Assembly: GCA_018398815.1 (NCBI GenBank)
Contig: CM031595.1
Location: 45,628,551 to 45,692,550, forward strand
Length of the DNA: 64,000 nt
Reading direction: 5' to 3'
From: Conus ventricosus
Taxonomy: Eukaryota > Mollusca > Gastropoda > Neogastropoda > Conidae
In this document: piece by piece, positions 1 to 12,467 of the stretch
Layout of the letters: the number at the start of each line of letters is the position of its first letter
How positions within the stretch are numbered: position 1 is the stretch's first letter
Program-made: the position numbers and the translations under genes
Notes under the pieces: generated by a model
Databases searched by the model: none
What the model was told of the DNA's origin: nothing
Seen by the model: only the letters and a program-made list of their open reading frames with translations

Positions 1-411
1 GGTGTTGGAGGGGCGAGGGCGGGGGAGTTATTCAACATATTGGTCTACCATCTGAGACCGACGAAACTCATTAATTGAAGATGGCTTGCAAAGCCGACAA
101 TTTGTAATAGAGGGGCTGGCATGATTCGCACTTACTGTACGATGACTGAGAAATTGGTACTTCATCACTGGAACCAAACCAACTCTTGTGAAAAAGCACG
201 TGTGAGTATGTTGTATGAATGGTGAGTCACCAGTCTTAGACTCATAGTCATAGACCCCGAGGAAAATTCTTGCGACTCCCCCTACCCCCCCCCCCCCCCC
301 CCCCCCCCCCCTCTATTCCCCTTTTTTTCTGTAATCAGGGTGTTGTCGCACATCCCCAATCGGTCACTTGAACCAGTAATCATCATGATCATTCTGCGAC
401 TTGTATAAGCG

Positions 412-459
412 CGAAGTGATCCAGTGAAATTGAATAGGAGAATTCACTTTATCACTTCG
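412..459. repeat. imperfect hairpin
   Basis: Arms CGAAGTGAT (412-420) and ATCACTTCG (451-459) are perfect 9-bp inverted repeats. A further AGTGAA/TTCACT pairing sits inside after a small internal mismatch. The function is unknown; it may be a small palindromic remnant or a chance structure. Confidence 0.45.
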
Positions 460-479
460 ACTGTTGTTCCTTGTCGGCA

Positions 480-505
480 GTTACGTCAGGACATCATGAC
501 GTAAC
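480..505. promoter_or_regulatory. inverted pair of CRE/ATF-like half sites
   Basis: GTTACGTCA (480-488) and TGACGTAAC (497-505) form a perfect 9-bp inverted repeat with an 8-bp spacer. Each arm contains a TTACGTCA/TGACGTAA sequence of the kind bound by CREB/ATF or PAR bZIP factors. Placing it in the innexin promoter, about 4.6 kb upstream of the coding block, is inference only. Confidence 0.3.
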
Positions 506-1589
506 AGTGGAACAGATCATGTAACGTTTTCCTGATGATACGATATGATTTAATCGGCCCCGCTAATGTGGCTTTCGCGGTCGGTTGCCTTACCAACAAG
601 ACCTATGACGCCTTGTTCGCGACATTTGTTTATCTTTCGATGTATGATGACTAATCTCTATAGTTTTCCTGATGTTTTTCTCGTAGGATGTGATGTAGTC
701 CTAACGCTCGCTGCAACAGCCTGGCGAAGAACAAGATCATCACTTTAGGCCTATGTGTACGTGTCTCCAGACAGCCAACCGGAATTCCAGTGTGACGTGA
801 CGAGGCGTGTAGGACAGTACTGGGATTGTCCAATGAAGAGGTTTCATTGTGTGCACAGACGGACGCAAACTTATCTGGGCTAGGCGAGCCTAACTCCGGT
901 TCGCGTTCGAAGCTGCAAGTGTCGTGGTGGCTGAACAGAGCGCAAGCGCTGTCTTTCCTGTGGCTGCGCAATCACGTCAGAGAATTTCGACAGGTCCAGT
1001 GACGCTCAGTCTTTCAGTGAAAAAAAAAAAAAAAAAAGGGTTGAGGGGTCTTTTGGTCGATCATTTTCACTTCGGTCTGCCTCTTGGTAAGTTTGGGGGT
1101 ATTTCTTCTTAGGGGTAAAGTATTTACAATGTGTGTATTTTCATTCGATTAATTTAAAAAAGTGGAGGTGGGGTGAGGCGTGGGGGGATGCTGTTCGGTT
1201 CGGATTTCGCCTATCTATATGTTACGTTTTGTTTTCCACGCCAAAATGTTTTTTCTTTTTCTTTCCTTTTCCTTGTGTTGTTGTTTTAACTCTGTCATTC
1301 CATATCCACCTTATCCATCAATCTATGTTGAATATGGTATATGAAAAAAAGAAATCATATGACAGAACTAAATACGCTCTCTCACTCCCGCTCTTTATAT
1401 ACATACGTTAGACCTATAGTACATTTCTATGCTTCCCCAGCCCAGCCTACACCACCCCACCCCACCCCACTCGTCTTCTTCCCCTTCATTATTTGTTCTT
1501 CATTTCTCTTTTTTCATTTGATGTTCCATTATGATTGCATGACAGCTTTGTTTATTTGTTTTCATACATGATTTCATTTCTCTGCATGT

Positions 1590-1712
1590 TGTAGTCCCTG
1601 TCGCGGTCAAATTCGTTGCACAGTCCTGTCCCTACTCACGGCGAGGACTGGATGTAAAAAAAAAGTGCGTCAGTGCTTATCTATTGTCCTCGTAAATAAA
1701 GAATTTTATCTT
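1590..1712 (+). mobile_element. possible 3' end of a retroposon
   Basis: The segment ends with a polyadenylation-like AATAAAG followed by TTATCTTATC, which resembles the TTATC-rich tails of the LINE copies elsewhere in this window. No coding remnant or target-site duplication was seen. The call is tentative. Confidence 0.2.
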
Positions 1713-1718
1713 ATCTGT

Positions 1719-1782
<64 letters not shown>

Positions 1783-3164
1783 ACACACACACACACACAC
1801 ACACCACACACACACACACACACACATTTTTGGTTACACACTCACAAAACCACGTCGGCACTCGTATACATTGGGAAAAACTTCACAACCAAAATCACAT
1901 CCAAGAGATAAATGTTGTGTCTCACTTGTGAACTTACAGTTTTGTTTATTTACGAGTTCATTTTGCACAGTTTTGACACATGCAAAATAGTTTGTGGATG
2001 TACTTAAATTTCTAGTGTAACCTTTATTGGAAATCCATTCAAGTTTTTTGTTTTAATTAAAAAAAACACACAACAGCATGTAGCTATCAATTTCAGTCAC
2101 TTTGATCATCAATATACATATATTTAGACCATAGTTAGTAAAATGATAGTTGATGACTGTGGAAACCAAGCTTGATTCAGCATGTTTACAAGTATGCTTG
2201 ATGATGTTTGCTGGTCTCAGAATCTGAAACAAAATAGGGAATAACTGTATGCATACATTATCATGGCATTTGATCTCAGTGTTGCTGTGGTCATTGATCA
2301 ACATAACTTTGTTTTCAGGATTTAAGCAGTCATAGTGTGAGCAAGTAACCACAACAAAGTCAAGTGGAATCAATCCATAATGTGAGTTGGTTTGTTTTTG
2401 TTTTGAAAGCAATGAATATACTACCTGTGTGTGTGTATGCTTCTTGACTCAGTGTTTAGCCATGCATGTGGGTGCATTAGTGGAATATATTTTTGACAGT
2501 GACACTGTTTTTCATCTTCTGTCAAAATGGCTAGTTATCTACCAAATTACAGTGGTCACATTCCTAATGTAGTCCCGTAGGATCCAGAATATAATTGTGT
2601 ATCAGTACAGACTGCTAACAAAACAAACAAAAAGGACAAAAATCAACATGAATTTAGAGATAGGGAGATGTGTCTGGACTCTGTGCTTCAGTTTCAGTGT
2701 AACTAATGCTGTACTTGCCTCCATGCAAAGTGATTCCTCACAAATTGCTGGTCCAATCTGATCTGTAATTTGAATTTTCATTTTACAGAGATTCTGCCTG
2801 TGCAAACTTGACCTTGCTCTTGGTCACAAGGTCAGGAACACTGCTGCTTTTCAAAACCCATAATGTTTTTTTCATGAAATATGACAAATACAAGCAGTAT
2901 TTAAAATGGTGTAAGCTTAGATCTTAGTTATGAGTGACCTATACTAAAGCTCTAGATCTTACTCTAAGAGTGGCTTATCATGCATGTGTTTTGCCAGGAT
3001 GTAAATAACGTGAAGGTCAAGGTCATTCATGTATGCCATACAATGAAAATTTCCTACCAGGACAACTATTTCTCACACATTTTAAATGATTTTATCATGG
3101 TTTGAATCAATCATAAGTGTTGAGTATGAACTGAACTGGCCAGAAGTTTTCAGGCATGAAGTGC

Positions 3165-3170
<6 letters not shown>

Positions 3171-3218
<48 letters not shown>

Positions 3219-3321
3219 GCACGCACACACGCACACACACACACACACACACACACCACACACACCCACACCCACACACACACACACACATACACACATA
3301 TTCACACACACTTACACACAC

Positions 3322-3385
<64 letters not shown>

Positions 3386-3391
3386 CACGCC
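3171..3391. repeat. (CA)n microsatellite, interrupted
   Basis: Over 200 bp of nearly pure CA dinucleotides with ACGC and CACC interruptions. Open frames through it encode only His-Thr or Cys-Val repeats and are not genes. Confidence 0.95.
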
Positions 3392-3569
3392 ACACACATG
3401 CATGTGCACACACATGTATGTATGGATGGCTGCGCAGACACATGGATCTGATCTTGTATACTAAACTGTACATTACACAAGCTAACATCAGGTGTACACC
3501 ATACACACATCGATTCTACACATACACAGTTTCCCACAAAATAGAAATGATATTATCGTTACACATATC

Positions 3570-3633
3570 AACTTTTTAGCTAGATAAGATAAGATAATGT
3601 TGCTTATAGCCCAGCCGAACTTTTTAGCTAGAT
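3570..3633 (-). mobile_element. 32-bp LINE 3'-end insertion with 16-bp target-site duplication
   Basis: Two perfect 16-bp direct repeats, AACTTTTTAGCTAGAT (3570-3585 and 3618-3633), flank a 32-bp insert at 3586-3617. The insert reads AAGATAAGATAATG then TTGCTTATAGCCCAGCCG. It is identical to the 3' terminus of the large LINE at 29306-32835, in the same orientation. It is read as an extremely 5'-truncated retrotransposition event made by target-primed reverse transcription. Confidence 0.85.
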
Positions 3634-3690
3634 GCTGTTCAACATAAGTTGTAAATTCACATAATCAGTGACATTTTATATTCCCATAGC

Positions 3691-3695
3691 TGTGT

Positions 3696-3734
<39 letters not shown>

Positions 3735-3754
3735 CATGCGTGCGTGCATGTGTG

Positions 3755-3797
<43 letters not shown>

Positions 3798-3804
3798 TGT
3801 GTGA
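3691..3804. repeat. (GT)n microsatellite
   Basis: GT repeats with a central interruption of GCATGCGTGCGT type. Confidence 0.95.
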
Positions 3805-4728
3805 TCAGATTACAAAGCACTTCAGAATTAGGAATGCACCCCTCAGTCTTTAACCAGTTCTGAAGTAGGAACTGAGGAAAGACCGATTTCTTCCATAAAT
3901 AAGAACCTATAGAATATATATGCTATGTTTTCTCAGTGCACACAATTAGCAACTAGTCACTCAAAAAAGAAAAAAAAAAAACCCTATTTTTAAGAAAACA
4001 CCTGTTTCTCAGAAGCTATAAAGTGTAGGCAATTCATGAGAAGCTATAAAATTTAGGTGCACTGTTTTGTTTGTACATGCAGTTACAGTTAGTCACAGAT
4101 CATGCAGGAAAGAAAAAATGAGGAGCAGCTTTGATTTAAGTCGGTATTTTTTTCTATCGATAAGGAGCTTTAACATTTATGTGCACTGTCTCCTCAGTGT
4201 GCAGAATTAGTCACAAGATGCGTTGAATTCTCCGCTGTCAGTGGCGTGTCAGGAGCAGGATGTATAGCTAGCCATGCAGTGCTGATTTCAGCTGGTGTCA
4301 GCTGGCCTGTTGCCAATCCCACTTCTGTCAGTAATGCAAGCTGGATTAGCTGGTGGAAATAATGAATGCCTAGGAGTGGGGGACTGAGTTTCACCATGCT
4401 TGAGATGTCGTATTTCCTTCCCTTCCTTGCTGTGACTCTCTGGTCATTGTTAAAGCAAACAAACACTAACTTGTCCACCCTAAAGAAAAATTCATATTCC
4501 TGTTCTGACTGAAAACAGTCGACTTATCCAGAGGATACCTATAACGGTTAAGTAAGAGGTTGTATATTGTTGTTGGGTTCTAGGAATGTATCAGGTTTTA
4601 AGGATGTCTCTGAAATAAAAGAAAGTAACTGTGGGAGGTTGAAAAGTTATCAGCACATTCGATTAAAGCTATTCAGTGCACATTTTTTTTCCACAGAATT
4701 TAATCTCTCTGTGTGCTTGTATGTTCAT

Positions 4729-4803
4729 GCATGCATGCATATCTGTATGCATGTGCATGCATGCGTGTGTATGTGTGTGTGTGTGTGTGCATGTGTGTGT
4801 GTT

Positions 4804-4858
<55 letters not shown>

Positions 4859-4891
4859 GTGTGTGTGTTTACATTGGCATGTGCATGCATG
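4729..4891. repeat. (GT)n and GCAT-rich microsatellite
   Basis: Compound tract of GCAT repeats and GT repeats about 200 bp upstream of the innexin coding block. Confidence 0.9.
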
Positions 4892-4992
4892 TGCATGTGA
4901 ATCTGTGGGGGAGAGAGAGAGGTGAGGCTGGTGGATTGGGAGAGGTCAGGTCTGATTCTGGCCTTCTATTTCATGATGTCCACTTTTAGTTG

Positions 4993-4995
<3 letters not shown>

Positions 4996-5046
<51 letters not shown>
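4996..5046. repeat. (GT)n tract abutting the innexin frame
   Basis: About 24 GT dinucleotides immediately upstream of the innexin coding block. The innexin frame stays open through it, as Cys-Val repeats, but it is almost certainly not translated. It is likely polymorphic in length. Confidence 0.95.
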
Positions 5047-5047
<1 letters not shown>

Positions 5048-5091
5048 CATGCATGAATCTTGTGTCCATACAACAATACTTTGAGCATCTG

Positions 5092-6459
5092 ATGATTGAC
5101 AAGATTTCTGATATCAAAACTGACAGGTGGGAGAGCATATTGGAGGCCCTGTCCTCAGTGACACTGTCACGAGGAGCACGTGATGATGACGCGGTGGACC
5201 AGTTGCATCACTTTGGCACAGTTGCCTTATTGGCAGCGCTTGCAGCACTCATTGGCATGAACCAGTATGTGGGAGACCCCATCCACTGCTATGTGCCTGC
5301 CGAGTTTGAGGACTCCCACCAAGACTACACAGAAAACCTCTGCTGGATCTCCCACATGTACTATGTTCCCATGGACGAACCTCTGCCTCACGCCAAAGAG
5401 GACAGGATGCATAGAGACATCAGCTTTTACCGGTGGGTTGTGGTCATTCTGCTCATCCAGTGCCTGCTCTTCAAGTTTCCCAACATCCTTTGGAAAGAAC
5501 TGAGGGGCTACTCTGGAATCAACGTGCAGAAGATTGTCAACATGGCTGAGGAAGCGACCATGACACCCCCAGAGGAGAGAGAGAAGATGGTGCAGGACAT
5601 CTCCCACTTCATTGATCGCTGGCTGTACACCTATAGGTCCTACAAGAAAAACATTATCAATGACATTAGGGAAAAGTTTTCTGGAGTAGTGTGCTTTATG
5701 ATCGGCAAGCGGCATGGTACTTACATTACTGGTCTGTACATGTTCACCAAAATCTTGTATCTGGTCAACATCATTTGCCAGTTTATACTGCTGTCTGTCT
5801 TCCTTGGTTTCGATTTTTACTCTTATGGTTTTGATATCCTGGCCAATCTGAATGGCAATGGTGAGTTTCGTGACTTTGACCACTTCCCTCGTGTGGTAAT
5901 GTGTGATATTGAGATCCGGCAAATGCAGAATGTCCAGCCTTTCACAACTCAATGCGTGCTGTCAATTAATCTTTTCGTTGAGAAAATTTTTGCTATCATC
6001 TGGTTTTGGTTCTTTTTCCTGGCCATTGCTTCCATCATTAATATTGGGCAATGGATTTTTGACATCTTCTTCCGCTACCGACGCGAACGCTTCATCCAGA
6101 AATATCTGATCATGCTGGGACTTGACGACAGATCACGAGATGAAAAGCTGTTCAAGAAATTTGTCTCAGAGTACCTTCGTGATGATGGTGTCTTCCTGCT
6201 GAGATCTGTGGGTAACAATTCCAGTGACATCATCCTGCTGGACCTGGTTCAAGCTCTGTGGACCTCATACAAGAAAAGAAAGCAGCCAGCAAAGGAACAA
6301 GATGCTCCTGAGAAGGAGAAGGTATCCCCATGTACAATGGTAGTCACAGTCCGGCAGCGCCAACTGTGGATCTCAAAGAAAGGTGCAAAATTTCCAACTA
6401 ACTTAAAATTAGGTCATGATTTGAAAGGAATTGTATGCAAAAAATGTCAAGGTATATAG
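5092..6459 (+). CDS. innexin (gap-junction / hemichannel subunit)
   Basis: Innexins form gap junctions and hemichannels in the plasma membrane of invertebrate cells, with four transmembrane helices. From the Met at 5092 the protein is 455 aa. Family hallmarks seen: RDDDAVDQL before TM1; TM1 at about 40-57 followed by QYVGDPIHC; two cysteines in extracellular loop 1 (residues 66 and 84); the YRWV-containing TM2 at about 112-130; TM3 at about 212-240; two cysteines in loop 2 (about 271 and 288); an aromatic-rich TM4 at about 293-324; and a charged cytoplasmic tail. The frame is open upstream to 4990 only through a (GT)n tract. A real exon could instead start after the acceptor-like AACTGACAG at 5126, with the true Met in an upstream exon. 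The last 45 or so residues follow a possible donor (AAG/GTATCC near 6321) and match the family less well, so the tail may be spliced. Lophotrochozoans carry many innexin paralogues, so no symbol is given. Confidence 0.93.
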   Translation: MIDKISDIKTDRWESILEALSSVTLSRGARDDDAVDQLHHFGTVALLAALAALIGMNQYVGDPIHCYVPAEFEDSHQDYTENLCWISHMYYVPMDEPLPHAKEDRMHRDISFYRWVVVILLIQCLLFKFPNILWKELRGYSGINVQKIVNMAEEATMTPPEEREKMVQDISHFIDRWLYTYRSYKKNIINDIREKFSGVVCFMIGKRHGTYITGLYMFTKILYLVNIICQFILLSVFLGFDFYSYGFDILANLNGNGEFRDFDHFPRVVMCDIEIRQMQNVQPFTTQCVLSINLFVEKIFAIIWFWFFFLAIASIINIGQWIFDIFFRYRRERFIQKYLIMLGLDDRSRDEKLFKKFVSEYLRDDGVFLLRSVGNNSSDIILLDLVQALWTSYKKRKQPAKEQDAPEKEKVSPCTMVVTVRQRQLWISKKGAKFPTNLKLGHDLKGIVCKKCQGI

Positions 6460-7604
6460 TGGCCTATATTCTTTGTTGATGTTTTCACTATCTTTAGATT
6501 ATAGATACCAAGATAGGAAGGAAACCAGCAGTGGCATCTCTGGTTTTGTGGATAATATGAGGTTTGCATTTTGTTGCTTGTTTTTTTGTCCTTCTCAGAA
6601 TGTTTTTACATTTAAAAAAATCTACACATCATAGAGATGACTGTTGACAAAAGAAAAAAGAGAAAGAAAGCATTTTATGTTTGGATGGGCACAAGATTTT
6701 ATGGAAAAAAAGGGAAAAAAAGAGAAGTGACGAAAACATATTATGAACTCAGGGAAATGTTTGAATGCATCTTGTTTGCAAACTGGTTGTTACAGCTCAA
6801 AAAGCCACAAAACATTTTTTTCTTTATGCTGGAATTGTAACGTATGAAGGCTGTCAAGCCGTCAGAGATCAGGACCTGAAACAAGGCAAAGTTGAACTCA
6901 GAAATGGTTAACACTGGTTTATATTCATTTTGACAAAAATATATTGTTTATGTAAAAATTTTCAATCCTTATAACTCATCTTGTGTGTAATGCTTTGAAA
7001 TGGCCAGGATGATAAATCAACAATCATGTGTTCACAAATTCAGTGCATGCCACTGCTTATGACTACTTCTAATGCTTGCTTGTTTCGTTTAATGGAAGTA
7101 AATGCTTTGTATATGTCCTGAAATGTATTTTACAATGTTGTGAACAGTAATTTGAACAGAGTTTTGTACAGGTAGTTTCTGTGAGAGGGAAAATCAAACC
7201 TTTAATGCTGAAAAGAATAGCAGGGAAGGAAACCTTAAATGTAAAGAAGTGGTAATGCTGATAATTAAACAATTGGTGTTTTTAAGTATTATTACAGTGT
7301 AAGTAAGCTGCACTTTATTTTTTTTCTCCCTGCACCTACACAGAGCAGATTGTTATCCTGAACTAGAGTTATTGCAGCCCAGCTGATTACACAGGGCCAT
7401 TCCAGGGTTGTCACCACACACGGATAAAAAGAAAGTACTGGCCTGAAAAACCCCCCAGCAAGCCACAGATGATATGGTAGATCGACCACTGGCATAGTAA
7501 AGGGGAAGATCAAAGTTCAGTGTAGAGGAAATTGCCACGAGAACAAAGGCATATGGGCAAGCATACACTGCAAAACAAATCCATGGTATTTGTATGGATC
7601 AGTG
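6460..7604. other. innexin 3' flank, non-coding
   Basis: AT-rich sequence directly after the innexin stop codon and probably partly its 3'UTR. No second gene, RNA gene or mobile element was recognised. Confidence 0.5.
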
Positions 7605-7613
7605 TCTGCATTT

Positions 7614-8017
7614 CTTTCTTTCTGCGTACGCAGGCTGTTACTCCTGCGGACACTGCCTGTATAGACAGGCAGTGGAGTTTTGTGTGTATGACCGTTTTTA
7701 TCCCGCCATTAAGGCAGCCATACCCATCTTCGGGGAAGGTGCATGCTATGTCACATGTGTAACGTGTCATCCATACCAACGGCCAAAGTGGCCTTCTCTT
7801 CCGAAAGTTGGTGATGGGATTTTACGTGTGTGCAAGATTTTGTGCGTGCGTTCACACATGGAACCTCGGTTTATTGTCTCATTCGAAGGACTGTATGGGG
7901 AATGGAGTCAGAACCAATGTTAACTCCAAGGGAAAAATCCCCCTGTACCGAAATTCGAACCTGCAACCCGAGGATTACGAGTCCGGCGCTCTACCAATTG
8001 AGCTATTCCGGCCCCCA
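7614..8017 (-). mobile_element. tRNA-derived SINE, family A, copy 1
   Basis: About 400 bp. Read on the - strand, a tRNA-like head carries an A box (TAGCTCAATTGGTAGAG), an anticodon-like loop CTCGTAA and a B box (GGTTCGAAT). A body with conserved blocks shared with the two other copies follows, ending in TGCGTACGCAGAAAGAAAG. Flanking 9-bp direct repeats TCTGCATTT (7605-7613 and 8018-8026) are the target-site duplication. It is a retroposon and not a functional tRNA gene. Confidence 0.9.
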
Positions 8018-9149
8018 TCTGCATTTGTATTTCCTAATTTCCTAGTCACAGATTACAGCAAGAAAGCTCGCGTTTTATAAACTGTATGACAAGAAGTAGA
8101 TGAATAAATGAAAATGAAGGTAAAGGTTTTCTGGTACACAGACAGGTGAATGAAGCATGTAGGCAGAAAAGCAACAGACCACAGTAAAGCAATATACAAC
8201 GTTTTGAAAAAGAAGAGTCAGACTCAAAGAGAGAGACAGAAAAGAGGAAATTGCTAACACACAGTGTGGAGAAGGATGGGATGCAATATATACCTGATAG
8301 AGCCCATCGCATGCATGTGGAGTCCTGTGAAAAGCAGAAAAATAAAGTTACCATTAATAGTTTGATTGATCATACAATACCTGCAGAGTGCACACATTCC
8401 TTATTCTCTGCAATCAAGTGACAGGCTCAAAGAGAACGAGAAAAGATGGCTGAATCTGAAGATGTGATGTGGCTTTGAAATCATGAAAACACCTGATGAA
8501 AAACAGATTCAGTTACCAGGTTCAAGGACAGTGCAAGTGCAAATGTTTGTAAGGGTGGATTTTTGTTGCACCTGGATTGGTTGCCTATTTCAATTTTACA
8601 TTTATCTGCTCATTTATTAATCATAAATTGTGCTTACATCAGAGTTAATTACTTTTAGTATGCTGTGATACTTAGAATGTGTGCATATGTGCCTTTGCTC
8701 CATTATAAAAGACAAAAGGATCAGAGGTATAAGAACTCGGTGTGGTCATTTTAGAGACGACTGATAGAAAAGACCAATGCTTTTCAAGACACCCATCCTG
8801 AACACACTATAGTTACCTAAGATGAATGTTTTTGATTTAATAGGAGCTTGCAGTCTGGGATATTGTCACAAATGGAGTGAGTACTCTGGAAGATAAAGCA
8901 ATTAGAAGATTACAACCTTTTCAACAGAAAAGGTTGTGTTTTACAGAGTTGGCAAACAAAATTTCACGCCACCTCACTTGCAAAGTTGAAGGAAAGTCTT
9001 CAGACCATAAATCATATGAAATGATTGTCACTATTAACATTGCCATTGCTTGTGAGCAAAATATGAAAGAACTTTTTGTATGATAATTTTTTTCTGCATT
9101 CATTATCTTTCAATAAGAGAGTTACACAGATATGTATACATGTCATATA

Positions 9150-9151
<2 letters not shown>

Positions 9152-9222
<71 letters not shown>
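9152..9222. repeat. (AT)n microsatellite, about 35 units
   Basis: An uninterrupted 70-bp TA/AT tract. It is fully self-complementary and able to extrude a long hairpin. Confidence 0.97.
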
Positions 9223-9225
<3 letters not shown>

Positions 9226-9431
9226 GCCTAATGTCTTATCTGGATTGCTGATAGATTTCTTTGTATCATTCAGGAAGTCAGTCATTCTCTATGTGCATAA
9301 TCATTAAAATGTTTGAAGTTCAGTTGCTTGTGCATTGAAATCCACCCAGGTCAAAAGAAAACCAACATAATGTGTGAAATATTACAGTTTGCAAAAAATC
9401 TTATATATTTTTCTCATGATGTATGATGCTT

Positions 9432-9434
<3 letters not shown>

Positions 9435-9502
<68 letters not shown>
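9435..9502. repeat. (CA)n microsatellite, 34 units
   Basis: Pure CA repeat. Confidence 0.97.
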
Positions 9503-9504
<2 letters not shown>

Positions 9505-10551
9505 GTAAGAACATCTTTCAGACAAACAAAATTGTCACAGAATGGAAGGGAATATTTCTGATGTATAGTTGTCAGCAAGGAAATGCATTCCTGTTCAGTG
9601 AAGCACCAAATAAAGACCCACCTGGCACCAAATGAAGTTGCCTCCCTCTGAAGATTTTTTTTTCCAGGGACATTTTTGGTTTTATCTATACTGAACTGAT
9701 CTCCAAGCAAAAACTTTCTTCCATTTAAATTAAGACCCATTTTCTCCTCGATTTGTGGAGGTTGATCATTGTGTTACTGAGTGGTATCTCTGTACTTTAA
9801 GATTCATGGTAAATTGTGTTTCAGTATTATTGCACAGTTAGCGATGTGCTGTCAATCTATCATAACATTAAGATATTATATTACGTTTACTCATTTATTT
9901 TCTTTTTTATTTGAAATACATTAGTGTAGATGAAAAGTGAGTGCAGTGAGAACTCATTGGCATTATGGTGTTTAATATCATTACAGTATAGTTTTTAACA
10001 TTCACTTGATACATTCCGTCTTATCATAGAATGAATGCATTTCAATCGTTTTAATATCTTGTTCAATCTATGCAGCTGGTCTAAATGAAATGGCTAGTTG
10101 TGCAATGTATTGTAATATACATACAGGTTACTGCAGAAAAGGGTAAACAAAATGGTTTGCTGATATTTTTGCTGGCATTTTGTTTTGTTATGCATTCTTT
10201 ACTCATGGGGGAAATACTTTGGTTGGATGCTTACTGTAAGGACTTCTCAGTTGTTTCATTCTAGAATGTAACAGTCTCTGTTGTAGCAGGGGGACTGTAT
10301 GGTTGTCTACACGCTAATGTTTGCTTGTGTTGAAATTACAAGCTGTGACTGTGCTTTGTCATTTTTGTTCTCTTTCTATATTGTATGTTTCCTTGTTTTG
10401 CTAGCTTCAGGATATGTGCCTTTGAAAGATGCACCCCCCCCCCCCCCTCCCCAGCAGAGACTGAGAAAAGAGAGAGAAAGAGAGAGAGAGAGGAACATGC
10501 ACACTGTTACTGTAAAGCCTGTACAATTCAGTAACCTGGCCATTATTGTGG

Positions 10552-10601
<50 letters not shown>

Positions 10602-11930
10602 TCTTACCAACCAAAATATCAACATGAACAAAACTGTTAAAATACAGCGAACAACTGTTGGAAAAAGTGACCATCTCTTCAAAAAGGGATGGTGTTAAAC
10701 AATCGCAATGTGCACTGCCAACAGGAGAGCAAACCAAATTTCACACAGATATCTGGTGTGACAGTAGTCATTTAATATTTAAGATATAATGCAGCACAGT
10801 GATGAGAAGTAAAAATATGCCCAAATCTTCATAAAAAGGATTTTTGTGCTTGAGAGGATATATTGGGTGTGTAATATAGGAAGAGAGCAGCTTCAACTTC
10901 AGACATGTTGTACCAATAATACTCTGTCAAACTCTTGTTATCTCGTCAAGTTTTGAAGCCCCAGGACAAACTATCAACGGTAGGGAGGGCACACATGATA
11001 GAAGGATCAGGGTCAGTTGGGGAGATAAGAGGAGCACACAAACTGATTATCAGTGAGGTCTTGACGTAGTGTGATCATACCGTGGGGGAATGATTGGTTA
11101 GTAACCAAGCTACTTAGCAACAACTGTCCGCTCTGACTTTTTGGGGAAATCTTACAGTCTTTATCAAGGAAAGAAAAAGTACTGAAATGTACCTTTACAA
11201 GGATTGTACATTGTATGTTTTTTGTCAAAAATTGATTATTTGGTACCATGATTTTGCATTTTGTAAATGAAATCAAATTTTTTTGTGGTGGAAAATGTTT
11301 CTTTGTACATATTGTAAATAGAAAAGTGCTGATTTAACAGTTATTTTCTCTGTTGATGAGATGAAATATCCAGTGAATGGTTTTTCTTCAGGAAAAGGTC
11401 GTAATAAAAACAGGAAAAGGTCATAACAAAAACTTTAGTCCCATCCTCGTTGCCAGAATGGTTTAATTGTTCAGCACACTTACGCAAGCAAATGAACTTG
11501 AACCCCACTGGTGTATTTTGATAGTTTGTTACAGTTACCAAACAACTTTTTTGTTTGTTTATTTGTTTTTCTTTTTTTTTAAGTAGTTGAGGGATTTTTT
11601 CTTTGTTTTTCCCCCCTTTATTTTCTAAGTGGTGGAAGGCAGGTGGTGGGGGAAGGACTGTTAGTACTGTATTTCAAGCAATTTGTTGTAGCTGCTTTTC
11701 TTTGATGAAATATGTCATGATAGATTTGTGGGCATCTTTTTGTACATGTGTACAGCTCGGTCAGAGGGATGAAGACAGCTGTTATTTTGTGGATATTTAC
11801 CTTGGTCACCTTGTACAGTTTAAATGTCCTTGCTTTTAATTTCTCACATGCTTTTTTTTCTGAAATGGAGAGCAGTATAATACTAATGTGCAGGCAAAAG
11901 AGTAAGGCCTTTGTCACTCGTGTGAGTGTG

Positions 11931-11973
<43 letters not shown>

Positions 11974-12240
11974 TTGTTTTTGTTGTTGTTTTACTGTGCC
12001 TGATCTTCCAGTTAACACTACAGATGTGCACAAACAACAACAACAACAACAACAACATACAAAATCATTTTAGTACTAATTAGAGATGTGTGTTTTGCTG
12101 TCATACATAGGGAAAAGATGAAGAGCTTTATCACTTCATGATATATTTTACTGGTTGGTTTCCTTCTTCTGCCCTTCCGTTTAACAAATGTGCACAGAAT
12201 GAACAATAACAGTAAATACAGTTTAATACCAGTTCATGAT

Positions 12241-12241
12241 T

Positions 12242-12277
<36 letters not shown>

Positions 12278-12279
12278 TT
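12241..12279. repeat. (TTTC)n microsatellite
   Basis: About ten TTTC tetramers. Confidence 0.95.
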
Positions 12280-12419
12280 CTTTTTAATCATGTGCAGGCA
12301 AAAGAATAAGGCCTCTGTCACTTTCTGTGTTTTGTGTGTGTTTTTTTTTGCATGTGCCAGGGCTTCTATTTAACAGATATTCACAGCCAAAAAAACAAAA
12401 AAAGAAAAAGAAAAAAATA

Positions 12420-12467
<48 letters not shown>

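Larger units (their letters stand above)
1..3170. other. non-coding DNA upstream of the innexin gene
   Basis: I see no convincing coding region here; the open frames are short and low in complexity. The stretch holds a run of about 30 C near 282-311, a short A run near 1020-1037, and a (TC)n tract followed by (CA)n at about 1723-1827. The first kilobase is richer in CG dinucleotides than the rest and carries two small inverted repeats, annotated separately. It could contain a non-coding first exon or promoter of the innexin, but nothing proves that. Confidence 0.5.

Noticed and set aside
5227..5952. 241-codon open frame antisense to the innexin
   Set aside because: It is a shadow of the conserved innexin coding sequence on the other strand.
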